From a bacterium (lineage in GTDB: Bacteria > Sumerlaeota > Sumerlaeia > MVZB01): a stretch of 35,602 nucleotides of DNA. The stretch covers positions 1 through 35,602 of the forward strand of contig JAMCWS010000160.1 in NCBI GenBank assembly GCA_023480605.1, written 5' to 3'. Of this stretch, positions 8,075 through 15,728 are shown piece by piece. Each line of letters starts with the position of its first letter. The stretch's first letter is position 1. Made by a program: the position numbers and the translations under genes. The notes below the pieces were generated by a model that was not told the origin of the DNA, searched no databases, and worked only from the letters and a program-made list of their open reading frames with translations.

Positions 8075-11000
8075 TCAGTCCTCCGGTCCGGCCATGATCT
8101 CGTTGATTCGCTTCTCGATATCGACCGCTTTTTGGGGTTGAACTTTCTTATAGTACTTGACGGCCTCCAATATATAATAGCGCGCGCGGTGCGGCGACTT
8201 CAGGATCTCGTCCATGAGCGGTTCGATCTTTCCGGACTGGCCGGATTCCTCGTATAGACGCATCAAATGGATGCGCAATTCGATGTAACGGATCCGTGGA
8301 TCCTCCAAGAGCTTGGCCTCGAGCATATCGATGGCGCGGTCGCGTTGATTCTGCTTCTCGAAACACAAGCAGATCCGGTCGAGGGTGTCGGGGTTAAAGC
8401 CATACCGATCCAGTTCGCGCACGTATTCGTTGAGCGCCTTGGCGTATTCACCCTTGGCGAAGGCCAGCCGCCCCATCACTATAATCACGTCTCCCTTCCA
8501 GGAATCGGCCTGCGCGGCCTTGCGCACGAAAGGCTCGGCCAGGTCGGGCCGGTCGAGGTTCAGATAGGCGTTCGCCATGCGAGTATAATTGTTCGCCCGC
8601 TTCAGGGGATCGTCGCTGTTCGGAACGTTGATGTTTTGGAGAATCTCCAGTGCCTTGGTCGTGTTGCCGTCGGCCTTTTCGATGTCCGCCATCCAGAATG
8701 ACGGACCCATGGGATCGTCCGTGGCCCATTGCAGGAAATAGTCCGCCGCCTTGCGGGCCGCCGCATAATCCTTGGCCCAATAAATGAGATACTCAAGATT
8801 GGCGCGGTGGAAACTGTGGTTGCCGGAGAGGAGCGGCACCGGCCGGGCGAAGGTCGATCGCACCTCGGGATCCATCCAGCGGCCCATCTCGCACAGGGAC
8901 CAGGCGCGCTCGTTGGCGATATCGTAGCGGTCGGGATAGTCTTTCAGAAACTCGGCCAGATACTTCGCGGCTTTGGCGTGCAGCGCTTGATCGCGGTAGA
9001 AGCGCCCCAATTTTAGATTGCGTGAAACCACGAAGGGAACGGCGCGGGCGTAAGCCTTTACGAAGGCCAGGCCCTGAGTTTGCGATTCGGCCTCGCACAG
9101 GCGATTTCCCAACTCAAATAGCGCCGCTGGATCGAGCGGATAATGCACGCACTGGTCCATCATGCAACGCTCCGCCGCCTCGTCGGCGCCCGGCTCGTTC
9201 GGCTGGGATTGATACAACCCCATGAAATTGTCTTGCCCGGCGGCGTTGGACGGCCGCGCGCCGAGGTAACTCATCGCGATCTCCCGGAATGCTTCATAAA
9301 CGCCCAAGTAATTGGCGTTTTGTTTGGCAATCAGGTAGGGGCCCAGAACGTCGCGCCAACCGAAATACTGAGCGCGCCGCGCCGGACTGAATTCAAAATC
9401 GGCGTATTCCGTGAGCCGGGCGCGGGCGTAGGGATCCTGCATCACTTTGGGCAGCACGGTCTCCATCGCCGTCAGGATCTCGTAGACGGGGTGGCCATCC
9501 CCATCCGGTATCCCCCATAGGGTGAATACTTGAATGAACAATTGGCGAAGTCCGTAGTAGTCCTCGGCCTTGATCATCGACTCGATGCGCTCGCGATTCA
9601 GCTTCGGCCCCTTTGAGAATGGACCGACCCCGGCATCCGTATCGCCGGCGATCATCCGATAGATATCATCCACCAGACCGACCAGGCTGTCGGCTTCGGC
9701 TCCAGGGCCCAGGGCGGTCAGCGTCGCGGCCATTTCCGCCGCCATCGTCCCGATGGTCGCATATGCGGCCGCATATTCGACCGACGGCAACAGATCCATC
9801 CGCTGGCCGCGGTAATCATCCCGGTATTTTCGGATGAAGCCGTTGATAAGCGCCTGCAGGTAGAGGTCGTGGCTTTTCCAGTGCTGGAGACATTGGTGGT
9901 AGAAGGTTCGATCGCCGCCGTCACGGATAAACCATGAGGCCGCGAACTCGGTCCAGAGGTTCTGCCAGTCGGGCAGTTTGGCCATCTCTTCCGCGCTGAG
10001 TTTGGGGTAATGGTTCCAGATGATGATGTTCCGATAATTGAACAATTCGCGCGTGATGTTTTCATTGCGGGCATCCGCCAGGGAAGGCTCCAGGCACAGG
10101 CGATAACTGTAACCCAGGTCCACGCATGACTTGGCCCAGTTGAGCCGGCTCATCAGCGGAGCGGGATTCATGGCCAGCGCGATCTGGGCGAGCGCAAAAA
10201 CGCGCGAGGCCATTTCGACCTGGTATACGTTGTTATCGGCATAGATCATGGTTGACCACTCCAGCGCGTTGAGCCCGTAAGCCGCGGCCTGTAGCGGCAG
10301 CGTCTCGCGCGGAAACAATAGGGCCAGCGCCAGCGCGCGGTCGATACCGTCCATCACCGCCCAACTGTCGCCGGCGTCGAGCAATCGCGCCACCTGGCCG
10401 AGTTCCTGGTCCAGATCCAGGCCGCCGGTCTTCGGTTCCGGGCGGGCGTGGACCAGTCCCAAATCGATGAGGCGATCGGCCATGGCGCGGGCCATGGCGC
10501 GCTGGGCGACGGCGAGCTGAACATAATCGCCGCGCTCCGGACTGGTGGAGGCGGCCAGTTCCCGAATTGCCGCCGGAGCCTGGCGGTCGATCAACACCAT
10601 CCGGAACGCATGTTTTTTCCCCCGGGCGTCATAGTCGTAAACACCGGTTATGATATAACGCGCGTTGGCCGTCGCCCGGTCGCCCTGTGCCTGGCGCATC
10701 CACTCCTCCAGCGTCAGTTGGCGGCCGGGATCGGTCCCGTCATATCTCGGCAAACCGTAGTTTTGCGGCTCATCGGGTTCCGCAATCCGGGCGTCGGTCC
10801 ATTGAGCCAGGGCCGCCGCGCCCACCAGGCGCCAGCCATAGGTGCATTCGAGGCCGACCCCATCCGGCGTGCGGTCGAGGAAGGGATAAACATAAATGGC
10901 GGGGGCTGTCTCGGCCGGTTGCGTTTGTTTCAGGTAAGGTAGATAGCGTTCCCGCCATCGCGTTCGAGCCACCAGGCTGGACGGATCGTCGGATGGAGCG

Positions 11001-11194
11001 GCCTTGACCGGCGGGATCGGATTGAATGATCCATCCATGAGGCGCGGCGCGCGGCTGAGTTCCGCCGGCTGCTCGACGCGTTTGGGCTCCTCGGGCGTGC
11101 GCCGAGGGATCAGGTGGGGCATGACTTTGACTTTCACCACCGTCGCCAGGACCGCAAGCAGGATGCACAGAATAACGACACGAATAATACGCAT
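8075..11194 (-). CDS. Large membrane-anchored TPR protein with TolB/FlgO-like N-terminal region, function unknown
   Basis: 1039 residues. An N-terminal uncleaved-type anchor (MRIIRVVILCILLAVLATVV) is followed by a Pro/Glu-rich linker. The segment at about 95-240 includes AIYVYPFLDRTPDG and ANARYIITGVYDYDARGKKH. It resembles the TolB-N/FlgO-like domain in which a short-lived 'sum' protein recognises partners (compare the ...YVLTGSV... motif of TPR-bearing cyclases); this is inference. A helical, Trp/Tyr-rich middle follows. From about 660 to 1030 the pattern is of tetratricopeptide-like helical hairpins, for example AKAAKYLAEFLKDYPDRYD and RANNYTRMANAYLNLDRPDL. The start is supported by GAGGAGGGG just before the ATG at 11194, and a promoter lies at 11291-11319. 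It is a single-gene unit convergent with the transporter. No enzyme motif is visible; a scaffold or envelope role is plausible. I do not recognise the family. Confidence 0.85.
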   Translation of the reverse strand: MRIIRVVILCILLAVLATVVKVKVMPHLIPRRTPEEPKRVEQPAELSRAPRLMDGSFNPIPPVKAAPSDDPSSLVARTRWRERYLPYLKQTQPAETAPAIYVYPFLDRTPDGVGLECTYGWRLVGAAALAQWTDARIAEPDEPQNYGLPRYDGTDPGRQLTLEEWMRQAQGDRATANARYIITGVYDYDARGKKHAFRMVLIDRQAPAAIRELAASTSPERGDYVQLAVAQRAMARAMADRLIDLGLVHARPEPKTGGLDLDQELGQVARLLDAGDSWAVMDGIDRALALALLFPRETLPLQAAAYGLNALEWSTMIYADNNVYQVEMASRVFALAQIALAMNPAPLMSRLNWAKSCVDLGYSYRLCLEPSLADARNENITRELFNYRNIIIWNHYPKLSAEEMAKLPDWQNLWTEFAASWFIRDGGDRTFYHQCLQHWKSHDLYLQALINGFIRKYRDDYRGQRMDLLPSVEYAAAYATIGTMAAEMAATLTALGPGAEADSLVGLVDDIYRMIAGDTDAGVGPFSKGPKLNRERIESMIKAEDYYGLRQLFIQVFTLWGIPDGDGHPVYEILTAMETVLPKVMQDPYARARLTEYADFEFSPARRAQYFGWRDVLGPYLIAKQNANYLGVYEAFREIAMSYLGARPSNAAGQDNFMGLYQSQPNEPGADEAAERCMMDQCVHYPLDPAALFELGNRLCEAESQTQGLAFVKAYARAVPFVVSRNLKLGRFYRDQALHAKAAKYLAEFLKDYPDRYDIANERAWSLCEMGRWMDPEVRSTFARPVPLLSGNHSFHRANLEYLIYWAKDYAAARKAADYFLQWATDDPMGPSFWMADIEKADGNTTKALEILQNINVPNSDDPLKRANNYTRMANAYLNLDRPDLAEPFVRKAAQADSWKGDVIIVMGRLAFAKGEYAKALNEYVRELDRYGFNPDTLDRICLCFEKQNQRDRAIDMLEAKLLEDPRIRYIELRIHLMRLYEESGQSGKIEPLMDEILKSPHRARYYILEAVKYYKKVQPQKAVDIEKRINEIMAGPED

Positions 11195-11290
11195 GGTTTC
11201 CCCTCCTCAAGGAATAGCGTCGCGTGAATCCGTCCACTCAAACAACCGAGGTGAAAAACCGATGATGTCAGACAATCCGGTGTCGCCCTT

Positions 11291-11319
11291 TTCATAAGGC
11301 AATCCAGTCCAAATGTCAA
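11291..11319 (-). promoter_or_regulatory. Sigma70-type promoter for the 1039-residue TPR protein
   Basis: On the minus strand TTGACA (11314-11319) is separated by 17 bases from TATGAA (11291-11296), a 4/6 match to the -10 box. The start point would be near 11284, giving a leader of about 90 bases that ends in a strong GAGGAGG ribosome-binding site. The flanking sequence from 11320 to 11510 holds no other recognisable signal. Confidence 0.6.
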
Positions 11320-11514
11320 CTATCCAAATAGTTTGAAAATCCTATCACGCTTTTTTTCCATTGGCCGCACGAAGGTTTGTAAAGACGTCTTACTCCTCGT
11401 TTCACCCGGAGTTGATGACTCCTATTCCTGAATTGGCGTGGGGTTGAGACCGGCCGGTTGCGTCTTTGGGGTGTTGATGAAGATACCGGCCAGGGGCGGC
11501 AAGGAGGATAAGGC

Positions 11515-11655
11515 ATGCTCACCCATACCCAGTCAAAGACTGCCGAGTCGGCAAGCGCGAAGATGGCGGGCCGGCGGAATTCAAAAACGAACCCAAGGCG
11601 GGGAGAGGGACAACCTTCGGTGAGTCGTCATGGAATGCCGGGGGATGCGGGTTAA
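11515..11655 (+). CDS. Possible small basic protein of 46 residues (hypothetical)
   Basis: A short reading frame starts MLTHTQSKTAESASAKMAGR and is preceded by AAGGAGGATAAGGC, one of the best ribosome-binding sites in the window. Its stop overlaps the last bases of the convergent gldA. The product is Ser/Arg/Gly-rich with no hydrophobic segment and no family I recognise. The strong ribosome-binding site is the only support. It may be spurious or the 5' remnant of a lost gene. Confidence 0.3.
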   Translation: MLTHTQSKTAESASAKMAGRRNSKTNPRRGEGQPSVSRHGMPGDAG

Positions 11656-12791
11656 TGGGAAATGCCGCGTTCCTGAAGCTCGCGCGCCGGGTGTTTTCTT
11701 CGTCCGCTTATTCGCGCCCGTCCGATCGCGTCCGCCGCGAGCATGGCGTTGAGAACGTTCTGTGGAGTGATTACGCCGGCTTCGTGATGGACGGACTGGC
11801 CGGGAACGCAGGTTTTCTCAGCCGCCAACATCAGTTTTTTGCGGCTGGCCTTTCCTAGGCCAATGTCCGCGAGCGTGGTCGGCAAGCCGACATCCTCACA
11901 GAATGAGAAAACAGTTTCGGATTCCTCCGCGGACGCATCGGCCAACTGGAGTCCGGCCAGGACGCCAAAGGCGACTTTTTCGCCGTGGTGGAACGCATGG
12001 GTCTCAGACAACGCGGTAAGGCCATTATGAATGGCGTGGGCGGCGGCCAATCCGGCGCTCTCAAACCCGATTCCACTCAACAGGATATTCGCTTCGACAA
12101 TGTGATCCAGAGCCGGCGTGACGATATGTTGCTCATTCGCGACTTTGCCGGCCACACCGTAGGCCAGAAGTGTTTCATAACAGAACTTGGCGATATGCAG
12201 TCCCACCGTCGTGCTATATCCGCCGCATTCGTTCGCCGACCGGGTACGGTCGCAAGACCTGGCTTCGAACCAGGTGGAGAGCGCGTCGCCCATGCCCGCC
12301 ACCAAAAAACGTGTCGGCGCCGCGGCGATGATCTCCAAGTCCACCAACACAGCCGCCGGATTTGTTTTCTGGTAGTAAACCGCCTCAAAAATTCCGTCTT
12401 GGGAGTAGCATACCGCGCACCCGCTGCACGGCGCGTCGGTCGAAGCGATTGTCGGGATAACGATCACGGGTATATTCGCCCGATCGGCGGCGATTTTGGC
12501 GGTGTCAATCGTCTTGCCTCCACCCATGCCGACGAGAACATCCACATGTTTCCGCACAACGATGGCGGACATCCGGGCCAATTCATTTTCGCAACACTCG
12601 CCGCGAAATATTTCGACCGGGATGGCCTTCGCACTCAAATCGATGCCGCAATGAGGGAGTACTTTGTTATGCACCGAGGGTGAAGTCAACAACAGCCCTT
12701 GTTTCCCCAGTAATTTAATCAGTGCGGGCAATTCGCCGATCGCACCGACGCCTTGGATATATTTTCCCGGAAAGACGGCCTTTCTGTACAT
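11652..12791 (-). CDS. gldA: Glycerol dehydrogenase (iron-containing alcohol dehydrogenase family)
   Basis: The 379-residue product aligns by eye along its whole length with E. coli GldA: FPGKYIQGVGAIGEL, GMGGGKTIDTAKIAADRA, IPTIASTDAPCSG, MGDALSTWFEARSC, GFESAGLAAAHAIHNGLTA and HHGEKVAFG. Asp169, His252 and His269 are the expected metal ligands, and GGGKTID forms the NAD-binding loop. The enzyme oxidises glycerol to dihydroxyacetone with NAD+ in the cytoplasm; related enzymes act on other small diols. A GAGGGGGG site precedes the ATG at 12791. It stands alone, next to a decayed surface-protein gene, with somewhat lower GC than the flanking housekeeping genes, so horizontal acquisition is possible. 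The C-terminal 12 residues after RARISGRR extend past the E. coli end. Confidence 0.93.
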   Translation of the reverse strand: MYRKAVFPGKYIQGVGAIGELPALIKLLGKQGLLLTSPSVHNKVLPHCGIDLSAKAIPVEIFRGECCENELARMSAIVVRKHVDVLVGMGGGKTIDTAKIAADRANIPVIVIPTIASTDAPCSGCAVCYSQDGIFEAVYYQKTNPAAVLVDLEIIAAAPTRFLVAGMGDALSTWFEARSCDRTRSANECGGYSTTVGLHIAKFCYETLLAYGVAGKVANEQHIVTPALDHIVEANILLSGIGFESAGLAAAHAIHNGLTALSETHAFHHGEKVAFGVLAGLQLADASAEESETVFSFCEDVGLPTTLADIGLGKASRKKLMLAAEKTCVPGQSVHHEAGVITPQNVLNAMLAADAIGRARISGRRKHPARELQERGISH

Positions 12792-12947
12792 GGGGATCCC
12801 CCCTCTTCTCGCTGCATAGTATGAACGACCGGCTTCAGGGGCGCCGCGCCCGAATTCGGAGGCGATCCGTCGCGTCGGTTCGCCGATGCGTACCGGTCCG
12901 AATCGTCCACCATTTCGAAAACCTTCGTCGGCTCACCGATACCGGAC

Positions 12948-13073
12948 TCACTGGGCAATTCCAGCCTTGGGATCAAGGAACCGAACCTTGGCCGTGATCG
13001 CGGGTCCGTCCAAACCGCCTGAACTGGGAGTCACGGTCACCGTCCATGTCTCTCCCTCCCGCACCAGGTTCAT
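12948..13073 (-). pseudogene. 41-codon remnant, probably the tail of a secreted protein
   Basis: A short frame (MNLVREGETWTVTVTPSSGG..., ending in VRFLDPKAGIAQ) overlaps the stop of the beta-helix remnant as ATGA. The strand-like pattern TWTVTVTP and ITAKVRFLD looks like genuine beta-sheet coding sequence. It has no ribosome-binding site and does not continue the repeat pattern upstream. I read it as a fragment joined to the broken beta-helix gene by a rearrangement. Between it and gldA (12792-12947) nothing else is recognisable. Confidence 0.35.
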
Positions 13074-13821
13074 TTGAAGGCGCGGTTCGTGACGGTCGGG
13101 GAACAGCCCTCAGTATAAATCGCGCTGCCGTGTATCTCCGAATTGCCGTTGAAGGTGCATTTCGTCACGATCGGCGAACTGCCGGACCCGTTATACATTG
13201 CCGCGCCTTCGTGATTCGCGGAATTATCACTGAATGTGCAATTGGTGATGGTTGGCGCGCTGCCATTATAGTTATACTTTGCACCACCATTGCCGGCCAT
13301 GTTGCCGCCAAACGCGCAGTTGGCCACGGCCGGCGAACAATTGTTATTAAACATCCCCCCACCGCTGCTGGCGTTCACCCCCGTGACCGTGAACCCGTCC
13401 AGTACGGCAAGGCGTGCGCCGACCACGACGCGGTAAGTGTTGTCCGCGGCATTGCCGGGGGCTCCGATATCGCCGCTGAGGATCGTGCATGAGTTTTCCA
13501 GTCACGCTGGTCGCGCTCGGTTTCGCTCCCCGCGAAACCACCATGAATCGCGACGCTAATCGCCATCATAAAAGACTGGTTCCGGTCGGTGCCGCTAGTC
13601 GGCTTGTAAGTGCCCGCCGCGACCCAGATTTCGCCGCCGGATTGGGCCGCCGCCAACGCGGCGGTCAGGGAGGCGAAGGCATTGGCCCACGAAGATCCGT
13701 CGTTGGCTCCCGTAGCGTCCGCTTTAACGCGAATGACGCTCGCCGACGCGCCGCCAAAGTTACCGAGCAGCAAAAAAATCACGCAAAGCTCTGACAGCAA
13801 GTACCTCAAAAACCGCATCAT
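13070..13821 (-). pseudogene. Frameshifted, truncated beta-helix (polymorphic-outer-membrane-type) surface protein
   Basis: The gene starts at 13821 (MMRFLRYLLSELCVIFLLLG), a clear signal peptide with GGAG 5 bases before the ATG. It continues SVIRVKADATGANDGSSWAN, AAQSGGEIWVAAGTYKPT and GGFAGSETERDQRDWKTHA, the standard N-terminus of right-handed beta-helix surface proteins of Planctomycetota/Lentisphaerota type. Near 13485-13495 the frame breaks. One missing base after WKTHA would restore TILSGDIGAPGNAADNTY and VVGARLAVLDGFTVTGVN in the frame used from about 13480 down. Then come repeats of the type PTITNCTFSDNSAN and PIVTKCTFNGN. The repeats stop abruptly at TNRAFK (stop at 13070), far short of the several hundred residues usual for the family and without an autotransporter or sorting domain. 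It is probably non-functional; the frameshift alone could be an assembly error, but the truncation would remain. Confidence 0.8.
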
Positions 13822-14004
13822 CGCGACTCCGGCTTCAACTGGTTTCATTGACAAACCCAACATTCGTTCCAATAGTAATCCGGTCATCATAAGTAAGTAT
13901 GGGGTTTTGGTCAAGGGCGCCTTCGGTCGTCCAAGCTTAAAAAGCGATTGGCTTGAGAGTTTGGCGACGGGCCTGCCTTCTGAGACCCCAGCGACATTTT
14001 TTAG

Positions 14005-14172
14005 TTCACGAACACTGGCGTCTATGCTTACATCGCTGACGGTGTCAGCGGAGCGTTCACCGCCATGGGCGACGGCACAAGCAACTACGGCGGGTCTTTC
14101 ACGGCGGTAGGCGATAACGGCCACATGCGCCACGACCAGAGGGGAAGGGCATTTTTCGGTACCGTATCATGA
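14005..14172 (+). pseudogene. Short remnant of a repetitive 'GVYA'-type structural protein
   Basis: This open stretch, bounded upstream by an in-frame TAG (14002-14004) and ending at TGA 14170-14172, reads GVYAYIADGVSGAFTAMGDG and then SNYGGSFTAVGDNGH. The Gly/Tyr/Ala pattern with a repeated SGAFTAMGD / GSFTAVGD unit resembles the repetitive shaft segments of tail-fibre-like or cell-surface proteins seen in environmental bacteria. No start codon with a ribosome-binding site is present, so it is at best the broken end of a lost gene. The identification is tentative. Confidence 0.3.
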
Positions 14173-14223
14173 ATGTCCCTGAATTTGCGGCGTCAGTCAG
14201 TAAAGAAGAGAAGGCGGAAGCCC

Positions 14224-14736
14224 ATGGATACGAAGATCGTCATCAGAAACGAAACCGATGCCGATGTGAGTGCAATCACCGAAGTGACTGTCGCCGCATT
14301 CAATACCCTGGAGATTAGCAATCATACTGAGCAATTCGTCATAACGGCATTACGCGCCGCCAAGGCCCTCACGATATCGCTTGTCGCTGAAATGGATGGC
14401 CGTGTGGTTGGTCATATTGCCTTTTCTCCCCTGACCATTTCGGACGGCACTCGTCATTGGTACGGCCTGGGACCCGTTTCGGTGTTGCCCGAATACCAAC
14501 GGCAGGGTATCGGCCAAGCGTTGATATGGGAAGGGCTGTCACGGTTGAAAGGTATGAATGCTCAAGGGTGTTGCCTCGTTGGCCATCCGGTATATTACAG
14601 GAAATTCGGATTTATCAATATGCCGGGACTTGTCCATGAGGGAGTGCCACGGGAAGTTTTCTTCGCGCTGTCTTTCGACGGACATGCTCCGCGGGGCACG
14701 GTCATTTTTCACGACGCATTCAAGGCGACCAGCTAA
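14224..14736 (+). CDS. GNAT-family N-acetyltransferase (YhbS-like)
   Basis: The 170-residue product has the GNAT fold: an N-terminal strand MDTKIVIRNETDADVSAITE, VVGHIAFSPLTI, then the acetyl-CoA-binding motif A as LGPVSVLPEYQRQGIGQALI, with the Q/R-x-x-G-x-G/A pyrophosphate loop (QRQGIG). GHPVYYRKFGF is typical of the YhbS/COG3153 subgroup. It transfers an acetyl group from acetyl-CoA to an unknown small molecule or protein. The ATG at 14224 is chosen because family similarity starts there and GAAGGCGGAAG precedes it. The stop TAA lies inside an attC-like sequence. This and the lower GC suggest a cassette-type accessory gene. Confidence 0.88.
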   Translation: MDTKIVIRNETDADVSAITEVTVAAFNTLEISNHTEQFVITALRAAKALTISLVAEMDGRVVGHIAFSPLTISDGTRHWYGLGPVSVLPEYQRQGIGQALIWEGLSRLKGMNAQGCCLVGHPVYYRKFGFINMPGLVHEGVPREVFFALSFDGHAPRGTVIFHDAFKATS

Positions 14737-14787
14737 CAAGAGAGTCAAGGCGGCGCTTTACGGCGCGCCCGATCCTCGACGTTCGGC
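14732..14787. other. attC-like (59-base-element-like) recombination site
   Basis: The 56-base spacer between two accessory genes begins GCTAACAAG, containing the TAA stop of the GNAT gene, and ends ACGTTCGGC. This order and spacing match an integron attC site with an R'' core of the YYAAC type and an R' core GTT-R-R-R-Y type (here GTTCGGC, one mismatch). The interior contains complementary GGCGGCGC (14749-14756) and GGCGCGCC (14762-14769) with single extrahelical bases, as in folded attC hairpins. No integrase gene or second site is seen in the window, so this may be a lone site (CALIN-like) or a coincidence. Confidence 0.4.
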
Positions 14788-14801
14788 TTCGGAATGAAGT
14801 C

Positions 14802-15728
14802 ATGTTGAACAAAGAGACAATGGTTGTGGTCGAAGCACTCCTTCCATTGCTGCGGCGGTTCGTCAGCGGCCCATATGGCATTGCCGTCGGCGGAGCCCAT
14901 GCGAAGAGCATGGCCGACCCGGAATCGGATCTGGACGTGTATGTTTTCGCGGGGGCTGCGCTATCCAATTCCGAACGGACACGATTGACTGTCCAGTTGG
15001 CGCCTGACACCAAGGATGTTGTCTCTTGGGGAAGCACGACCCCATTCGAACAAGCCGGCACGGATTTTTACCTCGGGAATCTCAAGATCGAGTGCTGGCT
15101 CAGGAATACGGCGGCTATTGAACGCATGATTGATGAGTGTGTTGAGGGAGTCGTCAGGCGGGACTTCGTGACGTGGACGACGACCGGATTTTACAACCAC
15201 TGTTGCCTTTCCGATATGAACAAAATGATTCCCGTTGACGACTCGTCGGGCATATTGGCGCGATGGAAGAGACGCATTGGCCGGTATCCGCCCCGATTGC
15301 GGGATTCAATCATCAGACAGCACCTTGGGGCCGCTCGTTTTTGGCCCAACAACTTCCACTACCGCAGCGCCATCGAACGACAGGATGTGATTTATACCGC
15401 CGGGATCGTCCAACAGGTTGTGCACAATCTAATCCAAACGCTCTTCGCGGCCAACGAAGTCTATTTCGCCGGCGATAAAAAGCTCTCCACAGCTATCGCT
15501 CGCCTGAATGATGTGCCGGCGCACTTTTCGGAACGTGTGCAAAGATTGCTTTTTCCGAGCGTCCCGGTCAGTGTGGATGCACTTCGAAGCCAACAAGAGG
15601 AGCTTCAGCAGATGGTGAAGGCGGTGGAGGATATCGTCAGCAAGAAGCGGAATCAGGCGGATAACGGTGATCTCCAGACGCGCGAAACCCGCGCCGGCGA
15701 CACCGGATGTTCACAGGAGGACCGATGA
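14802..15728 (+). CDS. Nucleotidyltransferase-domain protein (DNA polymerase beta superfamily)
   Basis: The 308-residue product begins with a minimal nucleotidyltransferase fold. GGAHAKSMADPESDLDVYVF holds the GG-x9-DxD signature (Gly30-Gly31; Asp43 and Asp45 as metal ligands), and KIECWL near residue 97 supplies the likely third carboxylate. The remaining helical part (about 150-290), with HLGAARFWPNNFHYRSAIER, resembles the C-terminal domain of DUF4037/aminoglycoside- or lincosamide-type nucleotidyltransferases. The substrate is unknown; antibiotic or small-metabolite nucleotidylation is possible. It starts 15 bases after an attC-like site. Its last 21 residues (about 288-308) are hydrophilic and look like read-through into the leader of the next gene, whose ATG overlaps its stop; the original C-terminus may have been lost. 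Confidence 0.82.
   Translation: MLNKETMVVVEALLPLLRRFVSGPYGIAVGGAHAKSMADPESDLDVYVFAGAALSNSERTRLTVQLAPDTKDVVSWGSTTPFEQAGTDFYLGNLKIECWLRNTAAIERMIDECVEGVVRRDFVTWTTTGFYNHCCLSDMNKMIPVDDSSGILARWKRRIGRYPPRLRDSIIRQHLGAARFWPNNFHYRSAIERQDVIYTAGIVQQVVHNLIQTLFAANEVYFAGDKKLSTAIARLNDVPAHFSERVQRLLFPSVPVSVDALRSQQEELQQMVKAVEDIVSKKRNQADNGDLQTRETRAGDTGCSQEDR

Noticed and set aside
12874..12940. Pair of imperfect 14-base direct repeats (GTCGGTTCGCCGAT / GTCGGCTCACCGAT) upstream of gldA
   Set aside because: A 12/14 match in a GC-rich decayed region 53 bases apart; not enough to claim regulatory sites.
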